This document shows, piece by piece, positions 8,011 through 15,236 of a stretch of 26,431 nt of DNA. The first letter of the stretch is position 1; every line of letters begins with the position of its first letter. The DNA comes from Helicobacteraceae bacterium (GTDB lineage Bacteria > Campylobacterota > Campylobacteria > Campylobacterales > Helicobacteraceae): assembly GCA_900766555.1 (NCBI GenBank), contig CAAFVR010000004.1, positions 1 to 26,431 of the forward strand, read 5' to 3'. The translations under genes were made by a program, and so were the position numbers. The notes under the pieces were generated by a model, which did no database searches, had not been told where the DNA came from, and worked only from the letters and a program-made list of their open reading frames with translations.

Positions 8011-8686
8011 CGCCCTTTTATGCGACATTGGCAATAGTTTTTTGCACTTTGCGCATTTTGATGAAATTAAAAATGCCCTAAATTGCTTTGATAACAATAA
8101 AAATATCCCCCCACTTCGGATCTATGACATCGCGCCAAATGATTTGGAGCATTTTTTAGCAAATTTCGATAATAATATTTATTACATCTCAGTTAGTGCA
8201 AAAAATGAAGCCAAATTATTGGGGATAAAAAATGCCATTAATATGTCTAATAAAATAGCTATAAACACCGCATACAAGGGCCTTGGAGCCGATCGCGCAG
8301 CTGCTTGCAAAGGCATAAAAGAGGGCATAATTTTAGACTTTGGCACGGCCATTACAATTGACTATATGAAAGATAATGCGCATTTGGGCGGCTATATTTT
8401 GCCAGGTTTTGCAGGTTATAAAAATGCGCTCCTTAGCGCTTCTAGCATATTAGATCTCAATTTTCTAGATTTATTTGATGACAAAATCCCGCAAAATACC
8501 AAAGAAGCCATATTTTTTCCGCTAATTTCTTTTATAAATCAAGCCATAAAAAAAGAGCCAGAACTCATGGTTTATATCTCAGGCGGCGATGGAGAAAGAT
8601 TTGCAACATTTTTCCCAAATGCTAGAGAGCTAAAATGCGTTAATTTCCTAGGTCTAGCGCGGCAAATATTGGAATTAGAGCTATGA
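8000..8686 (+). CDS. coaX: Type III pantothenate kinase
   Basis: CoaX phosphorylates pantothenate in the first step of coenzyme A synthesis and belongs to the ASKHA fold. Landmarks are the N-terminal phosphate-binding segment LLCDIGNSFLHF, GLGADRAAACKG (about residues 95-106), DFGTAITIDY (about 113-122), GGYILPGFAGYKNAL, and YISGGDGERFATFF near the C-terminus. The length, 228 residues, is a little short for the family (about 240-260) but normal for Campylobacterota. The ATG start overlaps the upstream lipoprotein gene by 11 bases and the stop overlaps the next start in ATGA, so translation is probably coupled. Confidence 0.9.
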   Translation: MTNSALLCDIGNSFLHFAHFDEIKNALNCFDNNKNIPPLRIYDIAPNDLEHFLANFDNNIYYISVSAKNEAKLLGIKNAINMSNKIAINTAYKGLGADRAAACKGIKEGIILDFGTAITIDYMKDNAHLGGYILPGFAGYKNALLSASSILDLNFLDLFDDKIPQNTKEAIFFPLISFINQAIKKEPELMVYISGGDGERFATFFPNARELKCVNFLGLARQILELEL

Positions 8687-9021
8687 AAAAGCTTTTTCTT
8701 ATTATTTTTGCTAGCTTTAGCCTAATTTTTGCGGATTGGCAAATGTTTAGCGATAAAGATAATACATTTTTATACAACACAAAAACTGGCGAAGTCTATA
8801 TCAAAAAAATGCGCAAAAATGGCGAATTTGCCTTTGTCAAAATGGACAGAGGTCTCAGCCAAAAAGAATTTTATAATCTGCAAAATTCACCAAATATCTT
8901 GGATACCACACAAAATGAACAAAATAAAGAAAATAAAGAAAGTAAAGAAAATGCGCTAAAGGCGATACAAAAATCTCAAGATATATTATTAAAAGCACTA
9001 GATAGCGGAGATTCAAAATGA
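8683..9021 (+). CDS. Small exported protein, unknown function
   Basis: This 112-residue protein has a short signal peptide (MKKLFLIIFASFSLIFA, cleavage near 17) followed by DWQMFSDKDNTFLYNTKTGE, a small beta-rich domain of about 50 residues. The C-terminal third is low-complexity and polar, with repeated Asn/Lys/Glu (NEQNKENKESKENA) encoded by near-repeats of AAAGAAAAT, then an amphipathic helix (AIQKSQDILLKALD). No cysteine, membrane span or known motif is visible in the mature part. It joins coaX by ATGA overlap and galE by ATGA overlap, so it is locked into the operon, but its role is unknown. Confidence 0.75.
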   Translation: MKKLFLIIFASFSLIFADWQMFSDKDNTFLYNTKTGEVYIKKMRKNGEFAFVKMDRGLSQKEFYNLQNSPNILDTTQNEQNKENKESKENALKAIQKSQDILLKALDSGDSK

Positions 9022-10049
9022 AACTTCTAATAACAGGCGGAGCCGGATATATCGCAAGCCATGCAATTGTCGCATTTTTAAATGCCGGCTTTGAAGTAAT
9101 CGCGCTTGATAATTTGAGCAATTCAAAAGAAAATGTTTTTGATGCAATTTTTAACATTTGCAAAAAACGCCCAATATTTATAAAAGGCGATATTTTAGAC
9201 AAAGCCCTTTTAGCCCGCATTTTTAGTGAACATAAAATATCTGCCGTGCTGCATTTTGCGGGACTAAAAGCCGTGGGCGAAAGTGTACTAGATCCGCTTA
9301 GGTATTATCATAATAATGTGAGCGGCACTATAACTTTACTGCAAATTATGCAAGATTTTGGCATTAATAAAATAATTTTCAGCTCTTCTGCCACCGTTTA
9401 TGGTGCGCCAGAAATACTGCCAATTGATGAATCCGCAAAAGCTGGAAATACCACAAATCCATATGGCACTTCAAAATACATTGTAGAACAAATCCTAAAG
9501 GACATTTGCGCCAAAGATAGCTCTTTTTGCGCGGTGGCTCTGCGTTATGCAAATCCTATTGGCGCGCATCCTAGCGGACTAATTGGCGAATATCCAAATG
9601 GCGTGCCAAATAATTTGATGCCTTATTTATTGGAAGTTGCCACAAAAAAGCGCGATGAACTCGTTGTTTTCGGAGATGATTATCCCACAAAGGACGGATC
9701 TGGCGTGCGCGACTATATCCATGTGGTAGATCTAGTAAATGGTCATCTTAAAGCGCTTTCATGCCAAAGCGGCTTTCATATATATAATCTAGGCACAGGC
9801 AGCGGCTATTCTGTATTTGAAATTATTAATGCATTTTGTCGCGTAAATAATGTAGAAATCCCCTTCAAAGTGGCCAAAAGACGCGATGGCGATATAGCTT
9901 GCATTTATTTAGATCCATCCAAAGTCAAAAAAGAGCTAGGCTTCAAAGCCGAACTTAGCTTAGAAGATATGATGAAAGATAGCTGGAATTTCATAAGAAA
10001 TATCCAAAATGAGGGCGATATGAGCGCTGGAGGCAAAAATGGGTCTTGA
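9018..10049 (+). CDS. galE: UDP-glucose/UDP-hexose 4-epimerase (SDR family)
   Basis: GalE-type enzymes interconvert UDP-glucose and UDP-galactose, and sometimes the N-acetyl forms, feeding lipo-oligosaccharide or glycoprotein synthesis. The NAD-binding GGAGYIAS motif is at residues 7-14, the active site has the SSSATVYG segment and YGTSK (the catalytic Tyr and Lys), and the ALRYANPIGAHPSGLIGE and DGSGVRDYIHVVDL blocks are classical GalE. The length, 343 residues, is typical. Whether it is mono- or bifunctional (Gne-like, as known in C. jejuni) cannot be decided by eye. It overlaps the upstream gene by 4 bases (ATGA) and the downstream membrane protein by 11. Confidence 0.92.
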   Translation: MKLLITGGAGYIASHAIVAFLNAGFEVIALDNLSNSKENVFDAIFNICKKRPIFIKGDILDKALLARIFSEHKISAVLHFAGLKAVGESVLDPLRYYHNNVSGTITLLQIMQDFGINKIIFSSSATVYGAPEILPIDESAKAGNTTNPYGTSKYIVEQILKDICAKDSSFCAVALRYANPIGAHPSGLIGEYPNGVPNNLMPYLLEVATKKRDELVVFGDDYPTKDGSGVRDYIHVVDLVNGHLKALSCQSGFHIYNLGTGSGYSVFEIINAFCRVNNVEIPFKVAKRRDGDIACIYLDPSKVKKELGFKAELSLEDMMKDSWNFIRNIQNEGDMSAGGKNGS

Positions 10050-10794
10050 AAATGCCATATTGATCTTTGTAAGCACGCTTGGATTGGCATTTTCACATTG
10101 CGTTGGGATGTGCGGAGGCATCGTAATTGCGTATTCTCGCGGCAAAATGATCTCGATAAATCCACTAAATCAGATCTTGCTCCATGGACTTTATACAATT
10201 GGGCGCATTTCAAGCTACGCATTTTTGGGCGTTTTAGCATGGTTTATAGGCGCTTCGCTAAGCCTTACTAATGCATATTTTTATATTTTCTTGGGCGGAT
10301 TATTAATATTTTTGGCTTTTTCTTATACATTTTTTCCAAAAATTCTTAGCAAATTGGAGCCAAATTTGAGCAAAGTTGCTTGGTTTTCTGCGCTTTTTGG
10401 CTATTTTTTGCGCTCAAAATCTAAAACTAGCTTTTATGCGCTAGGCGTGCTAAATGGCTTTTTGCCCTGCGGGATGAGCTATTTTTTTGCACTTAATGCG
10501 CTTAGTTTTGGCAGCATTGAGGCCTCTGTGTTATCGATGGTAATTTTTGGCATTGCAACTAGCGTGCCGCTACTTTTGATTGGCTTTGTGTTCGGATCTG
10601 GCTTTAGAGCAAAATTTGCAAAAGCCTTTAAATGGCTTGGTTTTATCTGCATGTTAGGCCTTGGCTCTTTGCATGTAATAGATGGAGTGCAAATATTAAA
10701 TGGCAAAGAACCCCATGTTCACAGCCCGCTTTTATTTGCACCAGATCCGGATGATAGCAGCACAGACCACCATCATCATCACCATCATCATTAA
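10039..10794 (+). CDS. TauE/SafE (DsbD_2-like) membrane protein with His8 C-terminal tail
   Basis: This 251-residue polytopic protein has about six hydrophobic segments. It carries SHCVGMCGG at residues 19-27 and GFLPCGMSY near 140-148, the Cys pattern of the DsbD-type transmembrane family often named 'sulfite exporter TauE/SafE' (PF13386-like). Members are implicated in transport of reducing equivalents or metals, for example in cytochrome oxidase biogenesis; the substrate here is unknown. The C-terminus is a soluble tail, HVHSPLLFAPDPDDSSTD followed by eight His before the stop, which should bind transition metal. The gene starts inside galE (11-base overlap) and ends 17 bases before gmhB, so it is transcribed with sugar genes although its function looks unrelated. 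Confidence 0.82.
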   Translation: MGLENAILIFVSTLGLAFSHCVGMCGGIVIAYSRGKMISINPLNQILLHGLYTIGRISSYAFLGVLAWFIGASLSLTNAYFYIFLGGLLIFLAFSYTFFPKILSKLEPNLSKVAWFSALFGYFLRSKSKTSFYALGVLNGFLPCGMSYFFALNALSFGSIEASVLSMVIFGIATSVPLLLIGFVFGSGFRAKFAKAFKWLGFICMLGLGSLHVIDGVQILNGKEPHVHSPLLFAPDPDDSSTDHHHHHHHH

Positions 10795-10811
10795 GGAGAT
10801 TAGAGAGATAT

Positions 10812-11342
10812 ATGAAAGCAGTATTTTTTGATCGCGATGGCGTTATCAATGAAGATCTAGGCTATGTTTCAAAAATAGCAGATTTTACTTTCAAAGATGG
10901 CATTTTTGAACTGCTAGAATTTTTTAAAAAACGTAATTACAACCTTTTTGTAGTGACGAATCAAAGCGGCATCGGGCGCGGCTTTTATAGCATGGATGAC
11001 TTTTTTGAGCTAAGCATTTATATGCAAACAAAAATTTCAGAACGCTTAGGCTTTAGCTTTGATAAGATCTATTTTTGCCCTCATATTGAAGATGATAATT
11101 GCGATTGCAGGAAGCCAAAATCTGGCATGATTTTGCAAGCTAGAGATGAATTTAAGCTAGATTTAAGCAGCTCATTTTTGATTGGCGACAAAATAAGCGA
11201 CATAGAAGCCGCAAAAGAAGCCGGCATCGGGCATAAAATCTTACTTTCAAACGAAACGCATAATAACCTTAAAGATGTACTAATCACATCAGATCTAAAA
11301 AGTCTTTTGGGCCAACTAGAGGGAAAATATGGAAAACTCTAG
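10812..11342 (+). CDS. gmhB: D-glycero-beta-D-manno-heptose 1,7-bisphosphate 7-phosphatase
   Basis: GmhB removes the C7 phosphate in the third step of ADP-heptose synthesis. It is a HAD-family histidinol-phosphatase-like enzyme. Visible motifs are FFDRDGVIN (nucleophile Asp7 and acid Asp9), VVTNQSGIGRG (motif II), the zinc-binding loop CPHIEDDNCDCRKPKSGM (Cys89, His91, Cys97, Cys99) with the following Lys, and LIGDKISDIEAAKEAGI (motif IV). The length, 176 residues, is normal. It overlaps hldD by 14 bases, so heptose genes 3 and 4 of the pathway are coupled. Confidence 0.93.
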   Translation: MKAVFFDRDGVINEDLGYVSKIADFTFKDGIFELLEFFKKRNYNLFVVTNQSGIGRGFYSMDDFFELSIYMQTKISERLGFSFDKIYFCPHIEDDNCDCRKPKSGMILQARDEFKLDLSSSFLIGDKISDIEAAKEAGIGHKILLSNETHNNLKDVLITSDLKSLLGQLEGKYGKL

Positions 11343-12318
11343 CATAAAGAACATTTTTTTAAATAAAACTGTGCTAATAACCGGCGGGGCGGGCTTTATC
11401 GGCAGCAATCTAGCAAAAGCTATCTATAAATTTGCAAAAAAAGTTGTGATTTTTGACCTCTTTGGTAGCCAAAATACATTGGGCCATTTTAAAAATTTGA
11501 CAAATATAACAAATAAAACGGGGGGGGGGGGGGAATTTTTTTTAGATTTTGAGATTATCCCAGGCTGCATCACAAAAGATCTAGACAAAATAAAATGTCT
11601 TGATTTTGATTTTTTATATCATTTTGCTGCCATTTCAGATACCACGCAAATTGATCAAAAGCGCATGCTAGAGGTAAATTATGAGGCATTTTCCGCGCTA
11701 TTAAAAATAGCATTAGATAAAGGCGCAAAGATAATTTATGCTAGCTCAGCTGGCGTATATGGAAATACGCAAGCGCCAAATAAAGTAGGCTTTAATGAAA
11801 TGCCCGAAAATATATATGGTTTCTCAAAGCTATTGATGGATAATAAAGTTAGAGCTCTGCTAAAAGAAGATCCAAGCTTGCCAATAATTGGGCTGCGCTA
11901 TTTTAATGTTTATGGCGAGGGCGAATATTACAAGGGCAAGACTGCTAGCATGATTTTTCAGCTAACTAATCAAATTAAGCAACATAAATCCATAAAATTA
12001 TTTGAATTTGGCGAGCAAAAGCGCGATTTTGTCTATATCAAAGATGTGACAAATGCAAATATATTAGCAGCCGCATCCAAAAAAGGTGGCGTCTACAACA
12101 TCGGATCTGGCGAGAGTTCAAGCTTTAATGACATTGTAAATTTGCTAAAAAAGATCTTTGATTTTGAAGTGCAATACATCAAAAATCCATATGACTTTTT
12201 CCAACAACACACAAAAGCAGATATCTTACAAACAAAACAAGACCTAGGCTATGTTCCGCGCTACAGCCTAGAGGCCGGCATAAATGAATATCTAAATGAG
12301 CATCTAAAAAATATCTAG
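11329..12318 (+). CDS. hldD: ADP-L-glycero-D-manno-heptose 6-epimerase, with internal G14 tract
   Basis: HldD (also RfaD/WaaD) epimerises ADP-D-glycero-D-manno-heptose to the L-glycero form used for the lipo-oligosaccharide inner core. The NAD(P)-binding ITGGAGFIGSNL is at residues 17-28, YASSAGVYGN at 137-146, and the catalytic Tyr163/Lys167 pair in YGFSK; the ending matches the family. The length, 329 residues, is normal. Between the second and third Rossmann strands the family's LGHFKNL segment is followed by four Gly (65-68) encoded by a run of 14 G. As sequenced the frame is open throughout. With 13 G the frame reaches TAG after about 3 codons, and with 15 G it reaches TGA after about 7, giving a useless stub of roughly 70 residues. 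The ATG lies inside gmhB with AGGG upstream. Confidence 0.93.
   Translation: MENSSIKNIFLNKTVLITGGAGFIGSNLAKAIYKFAKKVVIFDLFGSQNTLGHFKNLTNITNKTGGGGEFFLDFEIIPGCITKDLDKIKCLDFDFLYHFAAISDTTQIDQKRMLEVNYEAFSALLKIALDKGAKIIYASSAGVYGNTQAPNKVGFNEMPENIYGFSKLLMDNKVRALLKEDPSLPIIGLRYFNVYGEGEYYKGKTASMIFQLTNQIKQHKSIKLFEFGEQKRDFVYIKDVTNANILAAASKKGGVYNIGSGESSSFNDIVNLLKKIFDFEVQYIKNPYDFFQQHTKADILQTKQDLGYVPRYSLEAGINEYLNEHLKNI
11520..11533 (+). repeat. G14 homopolymer tract inside hldD
   Basis: Fourteen consecutive G span the last base of a Thr codon, four Gly codons and the first base of a Glu codon. It is the only G run of this size in the window. In Campylobacter, G/C runs of eight or more are the standard slipped-strand contingency signal of surface-structure genes. 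The sequenced length is the ON state. Confidence 0.95.
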
Positions 12319-12325
12319 GAGTCAT

Positions 12326-13756
12326 GTGATAAATATAATTAATAGCATAAAAAAAGATGTCAAAATCCTAGTCATAGGCGATTTAATGATTGATAGTTAC
12401 ATTTGGGGCGAGACAAATCGCATAAGCCCAGAAGCGCCAGTACAAGTGCTAAATGTCAAAAATAAAACAAATCGACTAGGCGGAGCTTGCAATGTCGCAA
12501 ATAATCTAATCTCACTTGGCGCAAAAGTCTTTTTATGCGGAGTTATCGGATCTGATGAGGCAGGCAGCTGGCTTAAAAATGAGCTAGAATCTATACAAAT
12601 AAATACAGATGCGATAATTTCACATAGCCATCAAACCACGCGCAAAACGCGCGTCATCGCCACAAATCAGCAGCTCTTGCGCATCGATGAAGAAGAAAAT
12701 TTCAGCCTTAAAGATGAGGTGAAAAATAGCATAATATCTCACATAAACGAACTAAAAGATAGCATTGATGCCATCATTTTATCTGACTACAACAAGGGCG
12801 TTTTAAGCCCTGATCTTTGCCAAAGCATCATAGAAATTGCTAAAAATAAGCTAATTTTATGCGATCCAAAAGGGCGCGATTTTAGCAAATATAGGGGCGC
12901 TACGCTTTTAACACCAAATAAAAAAGAAGCCCAAATCGCCACAGATATAAAAATAACTGATAATGAAAGTCTGCAAAAAGCACTGCTAAAGCTAAAAAGC
13001 GATTGTGACCTTTTGGTGCCATTAATCACACTAAGTGAAGGTGGGATCGCCTTTTTAGATGATGGCGGCTTAAATATTGTGCCAACTGTAGCTAGAGATG
13101 TTTTTGATGTAACCGGCGCTGGAGATACGGCCATTGCGGCACTTGCGCTTTGCATGAGCTCAAATATAGCACTAAAAGAAGCCTGCATTTTTGCTAATGC
13201 CTGCGCAAGCGTGGTGGTTGGCAAAATTGGCGCAGCAACTGCAACGCTAGATGAAGTAAAAGCAAAAATAAAGATGCAAGATTGCCACATCAATACGCCA
13301 AAAGTGCTTTCCATATCGGATCTGGTGGAGAAATTGCCCCACATTAGGGATCAAAAAATCATTTTTACAAATGGATGCTTTGACATACTCCATCGCGGAC
13401 ATTTGGAATACCTAAAAGAGGCCAAAAGTTTGGGCGATATCTTAATTGTAGGCATAAATAGCGATAGATCCGTTCGCGCCCTAAAAGGGAGCTCGCGCCC
13501 GATAAATAAACAAGATGATCGCGCTTTCATGATGGCAAATCTTTTTATGGTAGATTTTGTAGTTATTTTTGACGAAGACAGCCCAGAATCTTTGATAAAA
13601 GCTATTTCTCCTGATGTGTTAGTAAAAGGCGGCGATTATAAACCATCTGAAATTAAAGGAGCAGAATTTGCAAAAAGTGTGCATATAAGCCCATTTGTAA
13701 ACGGCTGCTCAACCTCAAATATCATCCAAAAAATAAGGGAAAATAATGCAAAATAA
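12326..13756 (+). CDS. hldE: Bifunctional heptose 7-phosphate kinase / heptose 1-phosphate adenylyltransferase
   Basis: HldE (RfaE) carries the second and fourth reactions of ADP-heptose synthesis. The N-terminal ribokinase-like domain (about 1-320) shows GDLMIDSYIWGETNRISPE, RLGGACNVANNL and the anion hole VTGAGDTAIAALAL. The C-terminal nucleotidyltransferase domain (about 340-476) shows FTNGCFDILHRGHLEYL, with the HxGH-type motif, and VKGGDYKPSEIKGAE. The length, 476 residues, matches the fused form. The start is GTG with AGGAG 5 bases upstream; the ATG two bases before it is in another frame. It is 7 bases after hldD and overlaps gmhA by 11 bases. Phase-OFF hldD could reduce its expression by polarity. 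Confidence 0.94.
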   Translation: MINIINSIKKDVKILVIGDLMIDSYIWGETNRISPEAPVQVLNVKNKTNRLGGACNVANNLISLGAKVFLCGVIGSDEAGSWLKNELESIQINTDAIISHSHQTTRKTRVIATNQQLLRIDEEENFSLKDEVKNSIISHINELKDSIDAIILSDYNKGVLSPDLCQSIIEIAKNKLILCDPKGRDFSKYRGATLLTPNKKEAQIATDIKITDNESLQKALLKLKSDCDLLVPLITLSEGGIAFLDDGGLNIVPTVARDVFDVTGAGDTAIAALALCMSSNIALKEACIFANACASVVVGKIGAATATLDEVKAKIKMQDCHINTPKVLSISDLVEKLPHIRDQKIIFTNGCFDILHRGHLEYLKEAKSLGDILIVGINSDRSVRALKGSSRPINKQDDRAFMMANLFMVDFVVIFDEDSPESLIKAISPDVLVKGGDYKPSEIKGAEFAKSVHISPFVNGCSTSNIIQKIRENNAK

Positions 13757-14327
13757 CCTAGATCTCCTGCAAAATGAACTAAACGCTCATATACAAACAT
13801 CAAATGCCTTGATAGATCTGCTGCCATCAATTAATGAAGCTAGCCAAATGACAATTGATTGCCTAAAAAATGGGGGCAAAATTTTAATATGCGGCAATGG
13901 CGGCTCCGCTGGCGATAGTCAGCATTTTGCAGCCGAGCTAACCGGGCGCTATAAACGCGAGCGCAAAGGACTATCTGCAATCGCGCTAACAACAGATAGT
14001 TCAGCGCTTAGCGCAATTGGTAATGATTATGGCTTTGATTTTATTTTCTCTCGTCAAGTGGAAGCGCTTTGCAAAAATGGAGATATCATTTTTGGCATAT
14101 CAACATCTGGAAATTCAAAAAATGTAGCTCTAGCTTTTGATAAAGCGCACGAAATTGGCGCATCTTGCATATTTTTAGGCGGCAAAGACGGCGGTATTTT
14201 GAAAAATAAAGCTGATTTAAACCTAATTATCGGATCTGACACGCCGCGCATCCAAGAGATGCACATTTTGATAATTCATATGATTTGTGAACTCACTGAG
14301 CGCGAGTTTGCAAAACAAAATCATTAA
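13746..14327 (+). CDS. gmhA: Sedoheptulose 7-phosphate isomerase
   Basis: GmhA opens the ADP-heptose pathway by converting sedoheptulose 7-phosphate to D-glycero-D-manno-heptose 7-phosphate. It is a SIS-domain enzyme; CGNGGSAGDSQHFAAELTGR (about residues 48-67) is the phosphate-binding and active-site signature, followed by GISTSGNSKNVALAF and the C-terminal HILIIHMICE helix. The length, 193 residues, is typical. It is the last gene of the plus-strand run and its 3' end overlaps the convergent dehydrogenase gene by 35 bases, so no separate terminator fits between them. Confidence 0.94.
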   Translation: MQNNLDLLQNELNAHIQTSNALIDLLPSINEASQMTIDCLKNGGKILICGNGGSAGDSQHFAAELTGRYKRERKGLSAIALTTDSSALSAIGNDYGFDFIFSRQVEALCKNGDIIFGISTSGNSKNVALAFDKAHEIGASCIFLGGKDGGILKNKADLNLIIGSDTPRIQEMHILIIHMICELTEREFAKQNH

Positions 14328-15228
14328 TTTGCGCACAAATAATTTCCCAAGATTTGCGCTGTGCGCCCTGGCTAGCCCACGCATTATGCGGCGTTAAAAA
14401 AACTCTTGGATGATCTTTTAATTCAAGCAGCGGATTTTGCGCATCTATTGGCTCGCATTCAAATACATCAGATCCAAAGCCTAGTATTTTTTCATTTTTA
14501 ATAGCCTCAGAAATCGCATTTACATCTACAACTCCGCCCCTGGCTGCATTTATTATTATTGGGCGCTTTTTCATTTTAGAAATTGTGTTTTTATTTATCA
14601 AATGCTCTGTTTCTTCGCATAGCGGACAATGCAGGCAAATAATATCTGACTCCTCTAGCACGCGTTCAAATGCGACTCGGCCACTTCTTGGCTCTTTATT
14701 TATGCGCTCGCTTATTAGCACATTTGCGCCAAAAGCTTTTGTAATTTGTGCAACTCTAGATCCGATATTTCCAGCGCCAACTATGCCTAGCGTTTTGTCA
14801 TGCAGATCAAAGATATCACAATCAAGCAGGCAAAATTTACCATCCTCTATCCAAGGTGCGCCAACTAATTTATGATAATGCATGCCTGCGCGCAGAATTG
14901 TTAAAATCATCATAAAAGTATGTTCTGGCACGGATTTTGTGGAATAACCCGAAACATTTAACACCTTGATATTCCGCGCCTTTGCGGCCTCTAAATCCAC
15001 ATTATTTGTGCCCGTTGCAGCAATTTGTATCAGCTTAAGCTTTGGCAATGCATCCATAATTTGCGCTGAAATTTGCACCTTATTTGTTATTAAAATATCA
15101 GCATCTTTTGCGCGCTCAATAATTAAATTTTCACTACCTGTTAGGTCAAAACTTTGATAATCACTCAAAGAGTCTGGACTTTTGAGCTCTATGCTAAATG
15201 TTGCAGCATCTAAAAAAACGGCTTTCAT
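14293..15228 (-). CDS. D-2-hydroxyacid dehydrogenase (NAD-dependent)
   Basis: This 311-residue enzyme belongs to the D-isomer-specific 2-hydroxyacid dehydrogenase family, which reduces 2-keto acids or oxidises D-2-hydroxy acids in the cytoplasm. Family signs are the Rossmann motif LGIVGAGNIGSRVAQITKAF (about 146-165), INAARGGVVD with the catalytic Arg region (about 226-235), a downstream Glu in VFECEPID, and LTPHNAWAS with the catalytic His. The substrate (glycerate, lactate, hydroxypyruvate or another) cannot be read from the sequence. The SD AAGGAG overlaps the stop codon of the FUSC gene before it, so the two are probably co-translated. The 3' end overlaps convergent gmhA by 35 bases. Confidence 0.88.
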   Translation of the reverse strand: MKAVFLDAATFSIELKSPDSLSDYQSFDLTGSENLIIERAKDADILITNKVQISAQIMDALPKLKLIQIAATGTNNVDLEAAKARNIKVLNVSGYSTKSVPEHTFMMILTILRAGMHYHKLVGAPWIEDGKFCLLDCDIFDLHDKTLGIVGAGNIGSRVAQITKAFGANVLISERINKEPRSGRVAFERVLEESDIICLHCPLCEETEHLINKNTISKMKKRPIIINAARGGVVDVNAISEAIKNEKILGFGSDVFECEPIDAQNPLLELKDHPRVFLTPHNAWASQGAQRKSWEIICAQINDFVLQTRAQ

Positions 15229-15236
15229 ATATCTCC

